Source: Nigrospora sphaerica (lineage: Eukaryota > Ascomycota > Sordariomycetes > Amphisphaeriales > Apiosporaceae). From it: a DNA stretch of 64,000 nt. The position numbers and the translations under genes were made by a program. The notes under the pieces were generated by a model that was given only the letters and a program-made list of their open reading frames with translations, had not been told where the DNA came from and searched no databases. This document shows, one piece after another, positions 54,314 through 64,000 of this stretch (the first letter of the stretch is position 1; every line of letters begins with the position of its first letter). Location of the stretch: assembly GCA_018287875.1 (NCBI GenBank), contig JAGVVL010000022.1, positions 4,588,001-4,652,000 on the forward strand. Direction: 5' to 3'.

Positions 54314-56338
54314 GTATATCTTAATATTTATTAATAAACGTAGTTAGCTCCTATATTAAGGATAGCTGGTATATTATCGCTATTAAAGCTAAGATTTGTT
54401 TATAAATCTTTTTATTATCTAAGTTAAAGATCTGCTGTATTATCTATAGGTAAAGATTATTCAGTTTAAATAGGAAGCTTTGCACTCTTTTTAAGGCCTT
54501 TTATTTATCTGTCTTCTCGAGTTCTTAACTGATTAAGGCGACCTAAAAGAAGGCACTATTAGTATTTAACGATAGGTATCGGCATACTTTGTTGGCGGTG
54601 TTATTTTAATAACCCTTATACCCGGTGAGTTAAGAAACCTTTATTACGATAAAGCTATCTACAGCTGCTAAGATAAATATAGTATTGGTTTAAAGCGACA
54701 GCCTCTACGCTATAGTAGACATCTGTTCTTCAATTTGCGGCTAATTACAGCTTAAGATAAGCTATTTAATGTAAGGATCCGAAGGAATTACAATGGCACC
54801 GTCAGGTATAGGGTAGCGAAGGGCAGGCTCAATTCCACTGCAAGACTGATTCTTGCAGAATCCAAGTTCAGGTCGGGCGCCAGCGGTGCGCCCGCTCCTC
54901 GCTAGTAGGCTGCCGGTGGGTCTGTGTCGCAGGTCAGGTGACCAGCCTGCTGATGCACCTCTCCAGCGTCTCCTCCCTTACATTTAACACGGGTTAATTA
55001 TGAGGTCTAGGTAATCAGTTTAAGGAGCTATAATAGACCCTTTATATACTTGTTTAATATATCGACTATAAGGCAGACTCCTTTTAATCTGGAATCCTCG
55101 AGGATATTAGTGAAGATCTTATATAGCGCTTACTATATATTAATGTCCTCGAATAGCGCTTTATTAGCAGTGCCGTATTTTTTCTCTATATACAAAACGA
55201 GAGTAGCGTCTTTCTCGAGCAGTATTAAGATCAGACTGCGCATTACAGCCGTTGCAGTGTTAATATATTCGTCGGTGGATTAGTAGAAGAAGTAGGCGAG
55301 GACACTTCCCTTAGCCGGCGATTTCTCGAGCTTGTCGATAATGCCGTAGAGGAGCATGGTCTTGCCCTTACCTGGATTGCCTTTAACCTAGAGTAACCGC
55401 TAGTCCTTGTTATCGCGCTATTAGCGGAAGTTAGAATTATCGAGCACTTAAACATACGAATCTGTAAGCAGGCCACCTTTAGTTTCTTAAATGCGCGTCT
55501 TATTGTGGCGTGGGTTGGTAACACGGAGGTCGGCGATATATCGCTTACCAGTTTCGCTAACTGTATCTCTATCTGAGAATAAGGATATCAGCTATAAAAT
55601 GTGGTTTTAAATAGTTCGCTTATTATTACTCGCTTAAAAGGAGCGTTAAGAGTACCCACCAATCTCTTACTGCAGTTAACGGAACGCTTTTTCCTCCCCC
55701 TTACTGTAAATTAATAGTAGATGAACGTCGAAGATCTTAAATAGCGAATACGCTCGATCCTTGGTGCGTTTCGTTTAGCGGTTCCCTAGCTAAGAGAATC
55801 GATCGTTGATGCTAAAGTTAGCTAGTGGTTTTCCCCGGAGGGCATCGATAGGAATCCTTGTAATCTCGTGAAACAGCGCCTCGAGTAAGGCCTTATCACC
55901 TAGTTGCTAGCCCTCCACCGAAAAGAACTTAACCGACTTTAGGGCGAGCAACTCCTGGAGCGTCCAGCCGCGGGTAAACCATCGGCTTTCCCGGAAAGCT
56001 GGCTCCCACGGTGCGCGGGGCGTCTTTTCGCCGTCGTTATCGAGTAGGGAAACGTCGGGTAGGTAGACATATCATTTCGTAGCGTTCTGGTACCAGCGAA
56101 ACATGGAGTTGATCGCCTCGGAAAGCTCCGTGTAGTTCGGCTTGTCGATGCAGCACGTGTCGACCCAGAAGTAATTCAGGCCATCGGCGGTAGCCTGATC
56201 GGCGCAGAACGTGAGCTTCCTGTACCCCTCCTTGTGCTGGCATCTGGGGCCTTCTCGTATATGGCTGCCGCCACCTCCCAGGGCGATAGCCAATCCACTG
56301 ATGGTAATGGCAGAGGCTGCCGAGATGTATCGGTTCAT
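54314..56338 (-). pseudogene. HET-NACHT (NLR-like incompatibility) gene, truncated and RIPed
   Basis: On minus from 56338: a HET domain (GLNYFWVDTCCIDK, SEAINSMFRWYQNA, SRWFTRGWTLQELLA), then a linker, a NACHT domain with P-loop GNPGKGKTMLLYG (55369-55383) and the downstream helical part to 54314, where the element A LTR cuts it. A family E LTR (54770-54982) is inserted in the NACHT. Stops (TAG, TAA) increase toward the NACHT. The usual HET N-terminus before GYRKL is replaced by unrelated sequence. Intact relatives trigger regulated cell death in heterokaryon incompatibility; any WD40 or ankyrin repeats would have been beyond the cut. Confidence 0.85.
54770..54982 (+). repeat. 213-bp LTR-like insertion, family E, with TTTAA duplication
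   Basis: Same length and ends as 52792-53004, flanked by TTTAA (54765-54769 and 54983-54987). Inserted in the HET-NACHT pseudogene. Confidence 0.85.
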
Positions 56339-56390
56339 GAAGACTTAGGGCGGGGGGATCGCTGACATACTACAAAAAAGCTACCAAACA

Positions 56391-56452
56391 GAGCGCTAGT
56401 GCAAGAACAGAGCGCCAATGCAAGAACAGAGCGTCAGCGCAAGAACAGGGCG
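56391..56452. repeat. 19-bp minisatellite, about 3.5 copies
   Basis: AACAGAGCGCTAGTGCAAG and variants repeat directly. Just upstream of the HET-NACHT relic; non-coding. Confidence 0.8.
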
Positions 56453-57540
56453 TTTTGAAAGGCCGTTACGCGTCGAAATCCGGTGGCATCGGTTTCTAGA
56501 TGTGTGCGATAGGCATCTTGTCGCACCACAGCGGCACTGGCAAGATAGAAACGGACTTCAAGGTTGTTTATTAAAGGAAAACTGACGCAAGGAAAGATGC
56601 CAGACATGGCAGACTATATACTGAAGCTTGCCAGGGCTCCTGTGGAGCTTCTCACATGACCCCACTAACAGGTTGACGATCTTGGGAATACCCTCACGGC
56701 GCGACACATCTTGAGTAGCAAAGTCGTTGAATGTAGTTGACGGTGTTTACTGAACAACCTCCCTTAGCGCCGCCCGCCCGGAAAGGCAATGTGATCCGAG
56801 GTGCTACAGTACGGGCGAGGCAGGGCCCTGGAAGCTGGGAAGAAAACTGCACGATATCATTTAACAAGCCTTTCAATTCGTCGACAACGTACGTCATGTT
56901 CTCGCGCGCCCGTGTTCCAAGCCTCCCGTAGCCTTCCGTAATCATATGGGATAGACGAGACCCAGGCTCGAATGAGGCAATGAGCCGCCCCGTAGTAAAT
57001 TATCCTGCACAGGCCCGGACCCCTACTGCGCATGCCGTTCGCGATTGCCATGCGAAGAGCCTCCCGTCCCATCGTCTGGGGGTGGATGATGACCGAGCTT
57101 TCACTTAGTTTGCCGCCCTCTTGTGCCTCAAGATTTCGGCTCCGCGGGCGTTGGTGTAGTGAGTGATTGCTGCATTTCTTCTTCATCCGATAGATCTGGT
57201 GATTGTGCTCGGGGAACCACCACTGTCGATCCCTCCGCGCTTTCCTTGTCCTTCCTGTCTGGACGGCACACGGCGACTAATCCACCCAGCTGGATATTTC
57301 TGGTTGCCATGCGGGCGAAGAGGCGGTGCCTTACGCTCCTCCACCGACATCGAGCCTAGGATGAACTCGTAGTCTTCCGAACAATTATTCAGGCGCGCCA
57401 TGGCCGACCGCCGTTCATCTTGTCCCTGGGGCCGCCTCTGCCCGGAAGGATTCAGAGCCATCAGGCTGAAAGCAAGCATCTGGCCGGCCGCTGTGCAATG
57501 ATAATCATAATGTGAGTGGGCAAGAATCTGCGCCACCGGC
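56453..57540. other. About 1.1 kb between HET-NACHT relic and membrane protein gene
   Basis: Codon-like sequence on the minus strand at 57128-57310 (acidic, Ser/Pro-rich, ending AEPKS) could be a cytoplasmic tail exon of the neighbouring membrane protein, but I see no convincing splice model. Not RIPed. Confidence 0.35.
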
Positions 57541-58461
57541 TCAGCCAGTGGACACGCGGGCGTGGTGGGGTCCGATTAGTCCATCTTCAGAAACACCATA
57601 GCCCTCCCTATCGTAATCGCACCGTACTCCCAGTCGCCCTCGACCATGCCGTGACACGGCATGGCACCGACAGGCCTCAATTTGGAGAAGGGAGATCAGC
57701 GTGTTCAGCACGAAGAGCTCCACTTTCAGCTTAATGCTGTAAACAACAGGAAGATATGATGTTTCGATAATGAAATAACCCGTGCAGTAAGTCAATATCA
57801 GTGAGATGTCCAGGCCGACGACGAGAACAAAGAGTGTGGCGAGTTGGCGAAAGATGGGCATGACTCTCGGGCCATGTATGAGCTGCAGCTGATAGAGCAT
57901 ACGAGAGAACTCGTACACATAGAGACCAGACATGGCACCCTCTTGCACTGTAAAAGCCGTGAGCTGCATAATTTCAAGTACATGAAACACCTTTTTGATC
58001 CTGCTCGTATTTGGCGTCTGTACGTTGGAGATAACGAAAAGAACTGAGGTTGGAAGCTGAAAGCACAGGAAAACGGTGGCTATCAGAGCCAGAATCCATC
58101 GCAGCTTGTACAACTTTCTGACGACGAGGTGTAGCCGGGAATATAATACAAGAAACTGACCCGTCGTCATAAACCACCAGCCGATATTGCTTAGGATGGT
58201 CATGGGCACCGGGGCTGCTATGCCGAGAAAGCGGAGTATTGTTCCCGTGGCATGCATGGCGATGCCAATGTTTGCTGCAAATAGGGCCCAGTAATAAAGA
58301 GAAGAGTGTTCTTTGAACGTCATGAAAGTAATGATGCAGATCTCGAGGCTATTATAGCAGGCGATTGCAACAAGGCCGGTGAGAACGAAGAGTATAGGAG
58401 ATGGAACTTGGTCCACGACGGACCCTCCGAAGCCTGAGGCTTCCATGACTCCGTGGATCAC
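57541..58461 (-). CDS. Seven-helix integral membrane protein (DUF7703-like)
   Basis: 306 codons, ATG (58461) to TGA, no internal stop. About seven hydrophobic segments at residues 22-44, 56-78, 88-112, 122-145, 166-190, 205-228 and 236-262. Motifs such as YNSLEICIITFMTFK and GWWFMTTGQFLVLYSRLHLVV resemble the fungal DUF7703 membrane family, whose role is unknown; it is described as receptor-like by topology only. The second Met (MEASGFGG) is an alternative start. The last 40 residues are hydrophilic and may be intron read-through. Divergent from the GPCR gene, 1.2 kb apart. Confidence 0.75.
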   Translation of the reverse strand: MIHGVMEASGFGGSVVDQVPSPILFVLTGLVAIACYNSLEICIITFMTFKEHSSLYYWALFAANIGIAMHATGTILRFLGIAAPVPMTILSNIGWWFMTTGQFLVLYSRLHLVVRKLYKLRWILALIATVFLCFQLPTSVLFVISNVQTPNTSRIKKVFHVLEIMQLTAFTVQEGAMSGLYVYEFSRMLYQLQLIHGPRVMPIFRQLATLFVLVVGLDISLILTYCTGYFIIETSYLPVVYSIKLKVELFVLNTLISLLQIEACRCHAVSRHGRGRLGVRCDYDREGYGVSEDGLIGPHHARVSTG

Positions 58462-59667
58462 TGAGGTTGAATGTTAGAAGGCAAAGATATATCTGAACTG
58501 TGTCGAACTCTACTTCGCGTAATTCACACCATTTTCAAGCACAATATTTCAAAGCGTATATTGTTACCATAGATGGCGCATAGCTTCATGTGCTCATACC
58601 ACCCTCATCTTAACGCTGAAAGTTTCTTTGGAACTCGCTAGCAGGCAGGAAAACAGGAAAGCTGGATCCGGTCGACTACATGGATATCTAGCCGTGCCAA
58701 TGTCAAGCAAGACTGTTCGAAGCAGGTTACCAAGACTTGTTACGCAACCGTTCTTTAATCCTTTGCCTGGAAGCTGAAAACTGTCGCTGTACTCATCGAG
58801 GCGAGCATTAGCTCAATCATCGTCTCCCATCCTATCAGATCGCTCAGACAGCCTAGCCCTTAGCCACGGCAGGATGGTTCCTACAAACAGTGACTGAAAT
58901 GGGCCCACTAGTCCACTTATTTGAATTTTGATTACGGACTACTATGTCACAATGGTGACGTTATCCATCTCGCTAACCTCAATACACAGTTCCATTGCTA
59001 GACTTCCTGCCGAGGGGGTGCATAAATGGCAAAGGAACAGTGCTTTGTGGCTTTTTGATTGTAGGAGTTAGCGGGTGAGGGGACGAACGGGATGAAATCG
59101 AGTTGAAGGGAAAGAGGTGGACAGATTCGATGTTATGGTAAGCCTTTCCATCGGCACTCCAGCGACTCCTTTACTCTTTATTGAGGTCAAACCATGGCCA
59201 TTCCTCGTCGTATGGCTGTATGCAGGCTGTTCGCTCCCGACCCATCCTTTGCGTCCGGTAACGGAAAGGGAAGCATATTAAGCAGCCTTAATTAGGGGTG
59301 CCACCCTACGTTCTGTAAAGTTTAGTCCATTACGTCATGAATACAAAGGAGGCAGTGTGGCATCCCTCTCGCCCTCATCTATTGGATCATCGGCTGAAAA
59401 AGTAAGACTAGCATCCCGTCATTGTCCTTGTGAAGTGAATTGATGACATCGCGGGATGACGGATAGCCGAAACACGGACATAGGTCCCTCGGTACGAACA
59501 CGGCCGGAATCGATCCGCATGACTTTAATAATGATGTAGCCGATCCCCTCAAATTCACCTCTTTAGGTAAACTCCGAAGTAAAAGAAATCAACACGGGGT
59601 CTCGTCCTGGCTGTTTCTGTAGGTTTAGCATTAACAGAAATCTCGAAACACTGACAAGCAGGTTCAA
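58462..59667. promoter_or_regulatory. Shared divergent upstream region of two membrane protein genes
   Basis: 1.2 kb with no supported gene and no RIP skew. It must contain both promoters and 5' untranslated regions. I see no motif that I can name with confidence. Confidence 0.5.
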
Positions 59668-61253
59668 ATGGGCGAGCCCTTCACTAAGAATGGCACCACA
59701 ATTAATAATTCGCTTACCAAGACGGAGTCTAAGGTGCAACTTACTGACGTAATCGTCCGTGGGGAGCTTGCCATGGGCATCTGTGGGCTCCTTTCCACGA
59801 TTTCAACGATGGTGCTTTTCCTATGGATTACATACAAACTCTTCAGATGGCAGAATGCGAAACCTCGGCGGTATCCACCGATGGAAGATGATATCTGGGG
59901 CGTGAACGCATTCCCGGGTCCTCTAACTAGACGATCGGGGAGAGCGAACGACGGTGTAAGACTCTGCGATAGGGGGCAGGGAACGGCGCAGGCTCGTCAT
60001 GATCAACACGCCAATCGGCACCAAGAGGAAGACCCCGGGCCCAACTCCTTCCTCATCCTCATCTACAACTTGCTGCTCGGTGACGTCAACCAGTCGATGG
60101 GCTTCACCTTCAGCATTTACTGGTTCAAGGAGGGCAAGGTATTGGACAGCGCGGCATGTTGGGCGCAAGGCTGGTTCATCAACAGCGGCAGACTCTCGAC
60201 AGCTGTTTTCTTCACCTTAATCTCTTTGCACACCTTTTCCACCATCGTCCTGGATCGCGCGCCCGGGAGGCTCCCCCTGTACATCGCTATCACCTGCCTC
60301 TGGACCTTTACCTATGTCATGACGGCTGCGGGCATTATAATAACCCGAAACGGCAAGGATACAGGAGGTTGGTATGCCCCCTAACAATCTGGGTATGTAT
60401 TTCACCTAGGACCTGCCTCATTCCTCCGGAATTGACATAGAGACCCGGTAAGGCTAATGCCCGTCTACAGTGCTGAGTGGACGACAAGTACAGCCATATG
60501 CGTTTCTGGATGGAGTACTTCTGGATCTTCCTGTCCATTTTCCTGACCACGTTTCTCTATACACTGGTCTTTATATCCATCTACCTCCGGAGACGGTGGG
60601 CGGTTGACCTGTGTGGGAGCTATTCATCACAACGGTTCAGCCGGGGGAGGAGGCAAGAGGGCGGTAACCGGCTCACGCCGCCACGGCCGACGGGGCATCA
60701 TCCTGCGTTTCTCGTGTACCCCTTCCTCTACCTCATCTACACGGTGCCCGTAGGCACGATTAGGCCGCTGACCGATGCGGGCTACGACGTGGACTTAGTA
60801 GCGAGCATCATCTCTGGTGTGATGGTCGCCATACATGGGGCACTGAACGTACTCCTGTGGACAATGAAGCTTGTGTACCTGCCGCGCGAACATCTCGACG
60901 AGGTCGGCCTCAGCCGCTTCATGCGGACGCCCGCCAATCGACAGTACGGCAATATGGTGTGGATTCAGGGCGCCAGTGACCGGCACGAGCTGGAGGAGGG
61001 GGCAATTTTCGACTGCCAGCAACAGTCACGACATAACAACTGGTTCGGTCCGTTCAACAGGGCAAAAAGCTTTTTCTTCTTTCCGAGAACGCTCTTATTT
61101 ACCTCGCATGGTTCTAGGCGAGGCAGCAGCCAGATCTCATTTCGCCACGCCTCCCGAGCTAGCGACACCCGTAATCTCATGGGAAACGGTATCCATATGG
61201 ACACGGTCACGACAGTCGTGGAGGAGCACTGTAACGGAGAGAACACGGGCTGA
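59668..61253 (+). CDS. Fungal G-protein-coupled receptor gene with two lesions
   Basis: First part (59668-60384): hydrophobic helices from RGELAMGICGLLSTIS onward, then FLILIYNLLLGDVNQS and TFSIYWF, the pattern of fungal Git3/cAMP-receptor-like GPCRs. The second part resumes near 60471 (MRFWMEYFWIFLSIFLTTFL, then YLIYTVPVGTIRPL) and ends in a hydrophilic, Ser/Arg-rich tail typical of the cytoplasmic end. Between lies an intron (about GTATGT 60390 to CAG 60470). Lesions: a C run at 60377-60381 one base short of the frame that continues into the splice site, and TGA at 60474-60476 where the family has Trp. The segment 59880-60045 fits poorly and may be another intron. Either a young pseudogene or partly misassembled. 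Confidence 0.65.
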
Positions 61254-61479
61254 ATTATAAGATGGAGGAACAGTACCAAAGGCCATTCATTGTGAAATGA
61301 ACAAGTTGTTTTAAGGTGTTCGCGAGACGTGATGTCATGTCGCTGCCGTATCTATAGTCCACCTGGGAAACATGCCTGAAAACCTTCTCGTGGATCTGCG
61401 ACCGCCACTCCATTGCGTGGTCCCGGGGCACTTCAATGCATGGTGTCGCGCCTGTGATCCAGACGTACCGCAAACCAGA

Positions 61480-61876
61480 ATTTGGGGGGGGGGTTTAAAG
61501 TCTATGACAGGCCCGTTGCCAATGCACCCTGCTATAAGTTGGAGGACCCCATTTCCGGGCCCCCCACAGTTCGGCCCCCCAGCAACACCTCACTGAAAAC
61601 CAACGCTATCAATAGAACTACAGGAAAGAAAAAACTTTTTCGAAACCGACCCCACATAGCGATAACTTCAAAACCACGACTCTATAAGCTACCGGATAGC
61701 CCGGAAACTGTTCCTAGGGCTTCATTTAGCCTAGAAATGGTCGATTCACCACCCTCGAGGCAAAGCGCGGGTGGTGAGAGCCGCCATAGGCCCGCCCCAC
61801 CCCCCAAGCCGTCACCTCCGGACTCAAGAACACCATCGCCAGATAGCATTACAGCACCTGGACGCAGTCTAGAGGA
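61480..61876 (+). mobile_element. 5' end of a Tad-like LINE (leader and start of ORF1)
   Basis: Shares the leader with 52540-52621 and the ORF1 start (ATG 61737, MVDSPPSRQSAGG). It breaks off at GAGGATATT after about 47 codons, where the tail of the opposite LINE begins. A C- and G-rich stretch (61485-61585) lies just upstream of the shared leader. Confidence 0.75.
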
Positions 61877-64000
61877 TATTATTATTATTATTATTCTTCT
61901 TACACCTAGCGACCTATCAAGGCCATGAGGACCCCCTACGCATCTCAGCCTAGGAAAACCGTTCCGGGCTAACGTCCGGCCGGGTGAAAAACCTAGGTTC
62001 CGCTGCCTCGCACCGCACTTGTCTACTCTCTAGCCTGCCATACCGAGATCGGGCTCAGCGTGCCCGCTTCCTAGCTGATAAGCTGATTCGCAAGCTGGAA
62101 CATGCCCAGCCTTCCCGAGCGGAGTAGCCATCTTGCGATAATCCCAGCTTTTCCTGGCGTGTCTAGCATCCTGTCTGTGTCGATCGGCTCTCCTAGAGCT
62201 TGGACGAGATGCTCTCGTCTTTCTCTCTCCCTTGGGCAGAAAACGAGGATATGTCGGACGGTCTCCCTGCCCTGACCGCAGACGCACCATGGGCTGTCGA
62301 AGCCTGGAACCTTCCGCTTGAAAAGGAAGTCTCGCAGCCCAATCTTGCCAGTCCTCGCTTGGACGAGGATGGAGCTCTCTGCCTTATGGAGTCCCCTATG
62401 GAGCTTAAGGACGTGCTTGTCTGGCGGCATCTTAGTTGCTGCCGGGGCTCGTGCTATTCGATTTTGCTACGTTTGTTGCCATCTCTGAAGCCAGTCTCTC
62501 TCCTCAGCCTTGTGTGCTGAGTCTCCAGCTAGCCATTCGTCTAGCCACCTCTTACGATTAGGAGCGTCGGGGCCTTTCGGTCTACGCCGGCGAGTCGGTC
62601 TTGTTAGGATCCATCTAGCTGCGCTATCACATCTCGCTTGGATGAGTGATGCGATACGCGGCTGTTGGAGCCTCTCTTCCGATGCCGCCACCCTTCTGTT
62701 GAGCCACGTGTCTAAGGGGACACGTAGGCTTCCGTTTCTAGCACTGCGGCAGCCGTGGCTTTGAAAGCTCCTGTGACCTTTCGGAGGCACTCTGTTTGGA
62801 CGTCGTTGAGTGCCTTGGCTCTGTTTTTCGAGATCTGGCGGTGCCACTCTGAAGCTCCATAACCTATCGCAGACCGTACGACCGCTGTATAGACTTGGCG
62901 GGCTCGCTGGAGAGACGCGCCCCATGTCGAGCCGGCTATCCGGTCTAGGGCATAGACTTGCGTCGCCATCTTCTTCGATATCGACTGGATATGGACGTCC
63001 CAGAGGAGACGTCTATCCACCTGGATGCCAAGGACGCGGCAGGAGTCTTCTGGTTCGATTTCGTGACCTTCTAAGGCTATCTTTGTATCCGGACCTTTCC
63101 GTCTTCGAGAGAAGTGGACTAGGTGATATTTCTGGACTGCAAAGGTCATGCCGTGGCTGACTGCCCATTCTTTGCAGACCCTATGAGCAGCTTCTAGCCG
63201 CTCGCAGGTCTGCTCTGGGTTTAAGCCGAAGCCCACGAGGTTTGTGTCGTCTGCGAAGGCTATAGTAGCTATCCCTGGTACAGCGCGGAGGGCCTTGTAG
63301 AGACCGGCTGTATAAAGGCAGAAGAGGATAGGCGATAGGGGTGAGCCCTGCGGGACGCCTGCTGGGACTGGGATCTCGTCCGATTCCTGGCCATCGAAGA
63401 ACAGCGTAGTGGACCGGTTAGATAAGAAGCTTCGGATCCAGCTAATAGTCCATATAGGGACCCTCAGCGCTCGCAGGTTAGCGAGGAGCCTTCCATGGTC
63501 GACGGAGTCGAAAGCGCCTGAGATATCCAGCGATAAAAGGGTTGCTGCACCTCCATGTTTCCAGGCTGTGCGGACTAGGTCCGTTAGCAACCGTAAGGCT
63601 GTTTCCGTGGAGCGGCCTTTCCGGTTGCCCATCTGTTCGTCCGGGAGCAGCCCGTTTTCTTCCGCAAAGCTGGCTAGCCGTTGCGCCAGCAGGCTCTCGA
63701 TCACCTTCCCCATGGTGTTAAGTAGCGCGATAGGTCTCCATCCGCCGGCTTGGTGGTACTCGTTTAGCTGCTTTCCTGGTTTCCGGAGGATAACGGTCAC
63801 TGCTTTGCGGAACGCTGTTGGATAGTATCCTATACGCCAGCATGCTTCCGCTAGGGAGGCTAAGGCCTGGAAGAGGGGCTTTCCTAAGCGCTTAAGGAAT
63901 CCGTTCGGAAGCTGGTCTGGTCCGGGTGCTTTCCACTGGCCTGCCTTGCTTAAGACGTCTTGGACCTGCTCCGCTGTCACCTCGCTGTCGATGTCGAGAG
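61877..64000 (-). mobile_element. 3' part of a Tad-like LINE, truncated by the window edge
   Basis: Minus-strand LINE ending in a (TAA)n tail (about 61877-61892 on plus as TTATTATT). It joins the plus-strand LINE fragment head to tail-end inverted, so it probably inserted into ORF1 of that LINE at an ATT-rich site. Little RIP compared with its relatives at 13830 and 35990. Confidence 0.85.
62071..64000 (-). pseudogene. LINE ORF2: reverse transcriptase and C-terminal zinc domain, two lesions
   Basis: Open from the window edge to 62712: RT with WRPIALLNTMGK, LSLDISGAFDSVDHG, GVPQGSPLSP and catalytic IAFADDTNLVGFG (63246-63257). At 62716-62719 a GGGG run (CCCC in coding sense) needs one more base to continue into LDTWLNRRV, so the frame shifts. 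A TAG follows near 62467. The last part (to 62071) has CVCGQ, then HILVFC, the C-terminal CCHC-like motif of this family. The catalytic residues are intact; the element is close to functional apart from these lesions and the missing 5' part. Confidence 0.82.

Overview
The window reads as a repeat-rich, probably subtelomeric or otherwise heterochromatic stretch of a filamentous ascomycete (Pezizomycotina; a Sordariomycete is my guess). The evidence is short GT-AG introns, fungal-only protein families (HET-NACHT, OrsD/RecQ-type helicase, DUF3716-like, DUF7703-like, a fungal GPCR), Fot1/pogo transposons, Tad-like LINEs, and pervasive CpA-to-TpA decay on both strands, the signature of repeat-induced point mutation (RIP). 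Almost everything is transposon in some state of decay. The only gene island that looks largely undecayed is about 57.5-61.3 kb.

Layout. 1-10906: a long Ty3/gypsy-type LTR retrotransposon ('element A'), minus strand, not RIPed, cut by the left edge. 10907-16645: a broken pogo transposase, solo LTRs and a RIPed LINE. 16646-28950: a second element A on the plus strand, complete from LTR to LTR (12305 bp). Its first 8.6 kb is heavily RIPed and its last 3.7 kb is almost unmutated. 28951-39.8 kb: a RIPed gypsy element with nested solo LTRs, a LINE 3' end, a copia-like gag relic and AT-rich filler. 39.8-43.7 kb: a GC-rich broken RecQ-like helicase. 44.1-46.9 kb: a polyketide synthase ketosynthase relic with a Fot1-like transposon in its intron. 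47.4-47.9 kb: a possible secreted 18-residue repeat protein. 50.5-56.3 kb: another Fot1-like element, a LINE ORF1 relic, LTR scars and a HET-NACHT pseudogene. 57.5-61.3 kb: two divergent seven-helix membrane protein genes. 61.5-64 kb: two head-to-head LINE fragments.

Element A is the most interesting object. Besides gag-protease and pol it carries an internal, divergently transcribed gene pair: a cysteine-cluster (DUF3716-like) gene with an intron, antisense to pol, and a 935-residue sense protein of unknown function. The whole element, coding and non-coding, is peppered with TGATCA: I counted 32 by hand in 10.9 kb, about 2.7 expected, and it is rare elsewhere in the window. Near the 5' end the sites are spaced at about 161 bp or multiples of it. 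The primer-binding site continues as a complement of an Asn-type tRNA back into the anticodon stem. One hypothesis is a self-recognition system, with accessory proteins reading an element-wide motif, by analogy with the anti-silencing proteins of plant VANDAL transposons. This is inference.

Caution: nearly all frame breaks in un-RIPed sequence are one-base contractions of C or G runs, seen in either copy. Many may be assembly errors, so copy 1 may be intact.
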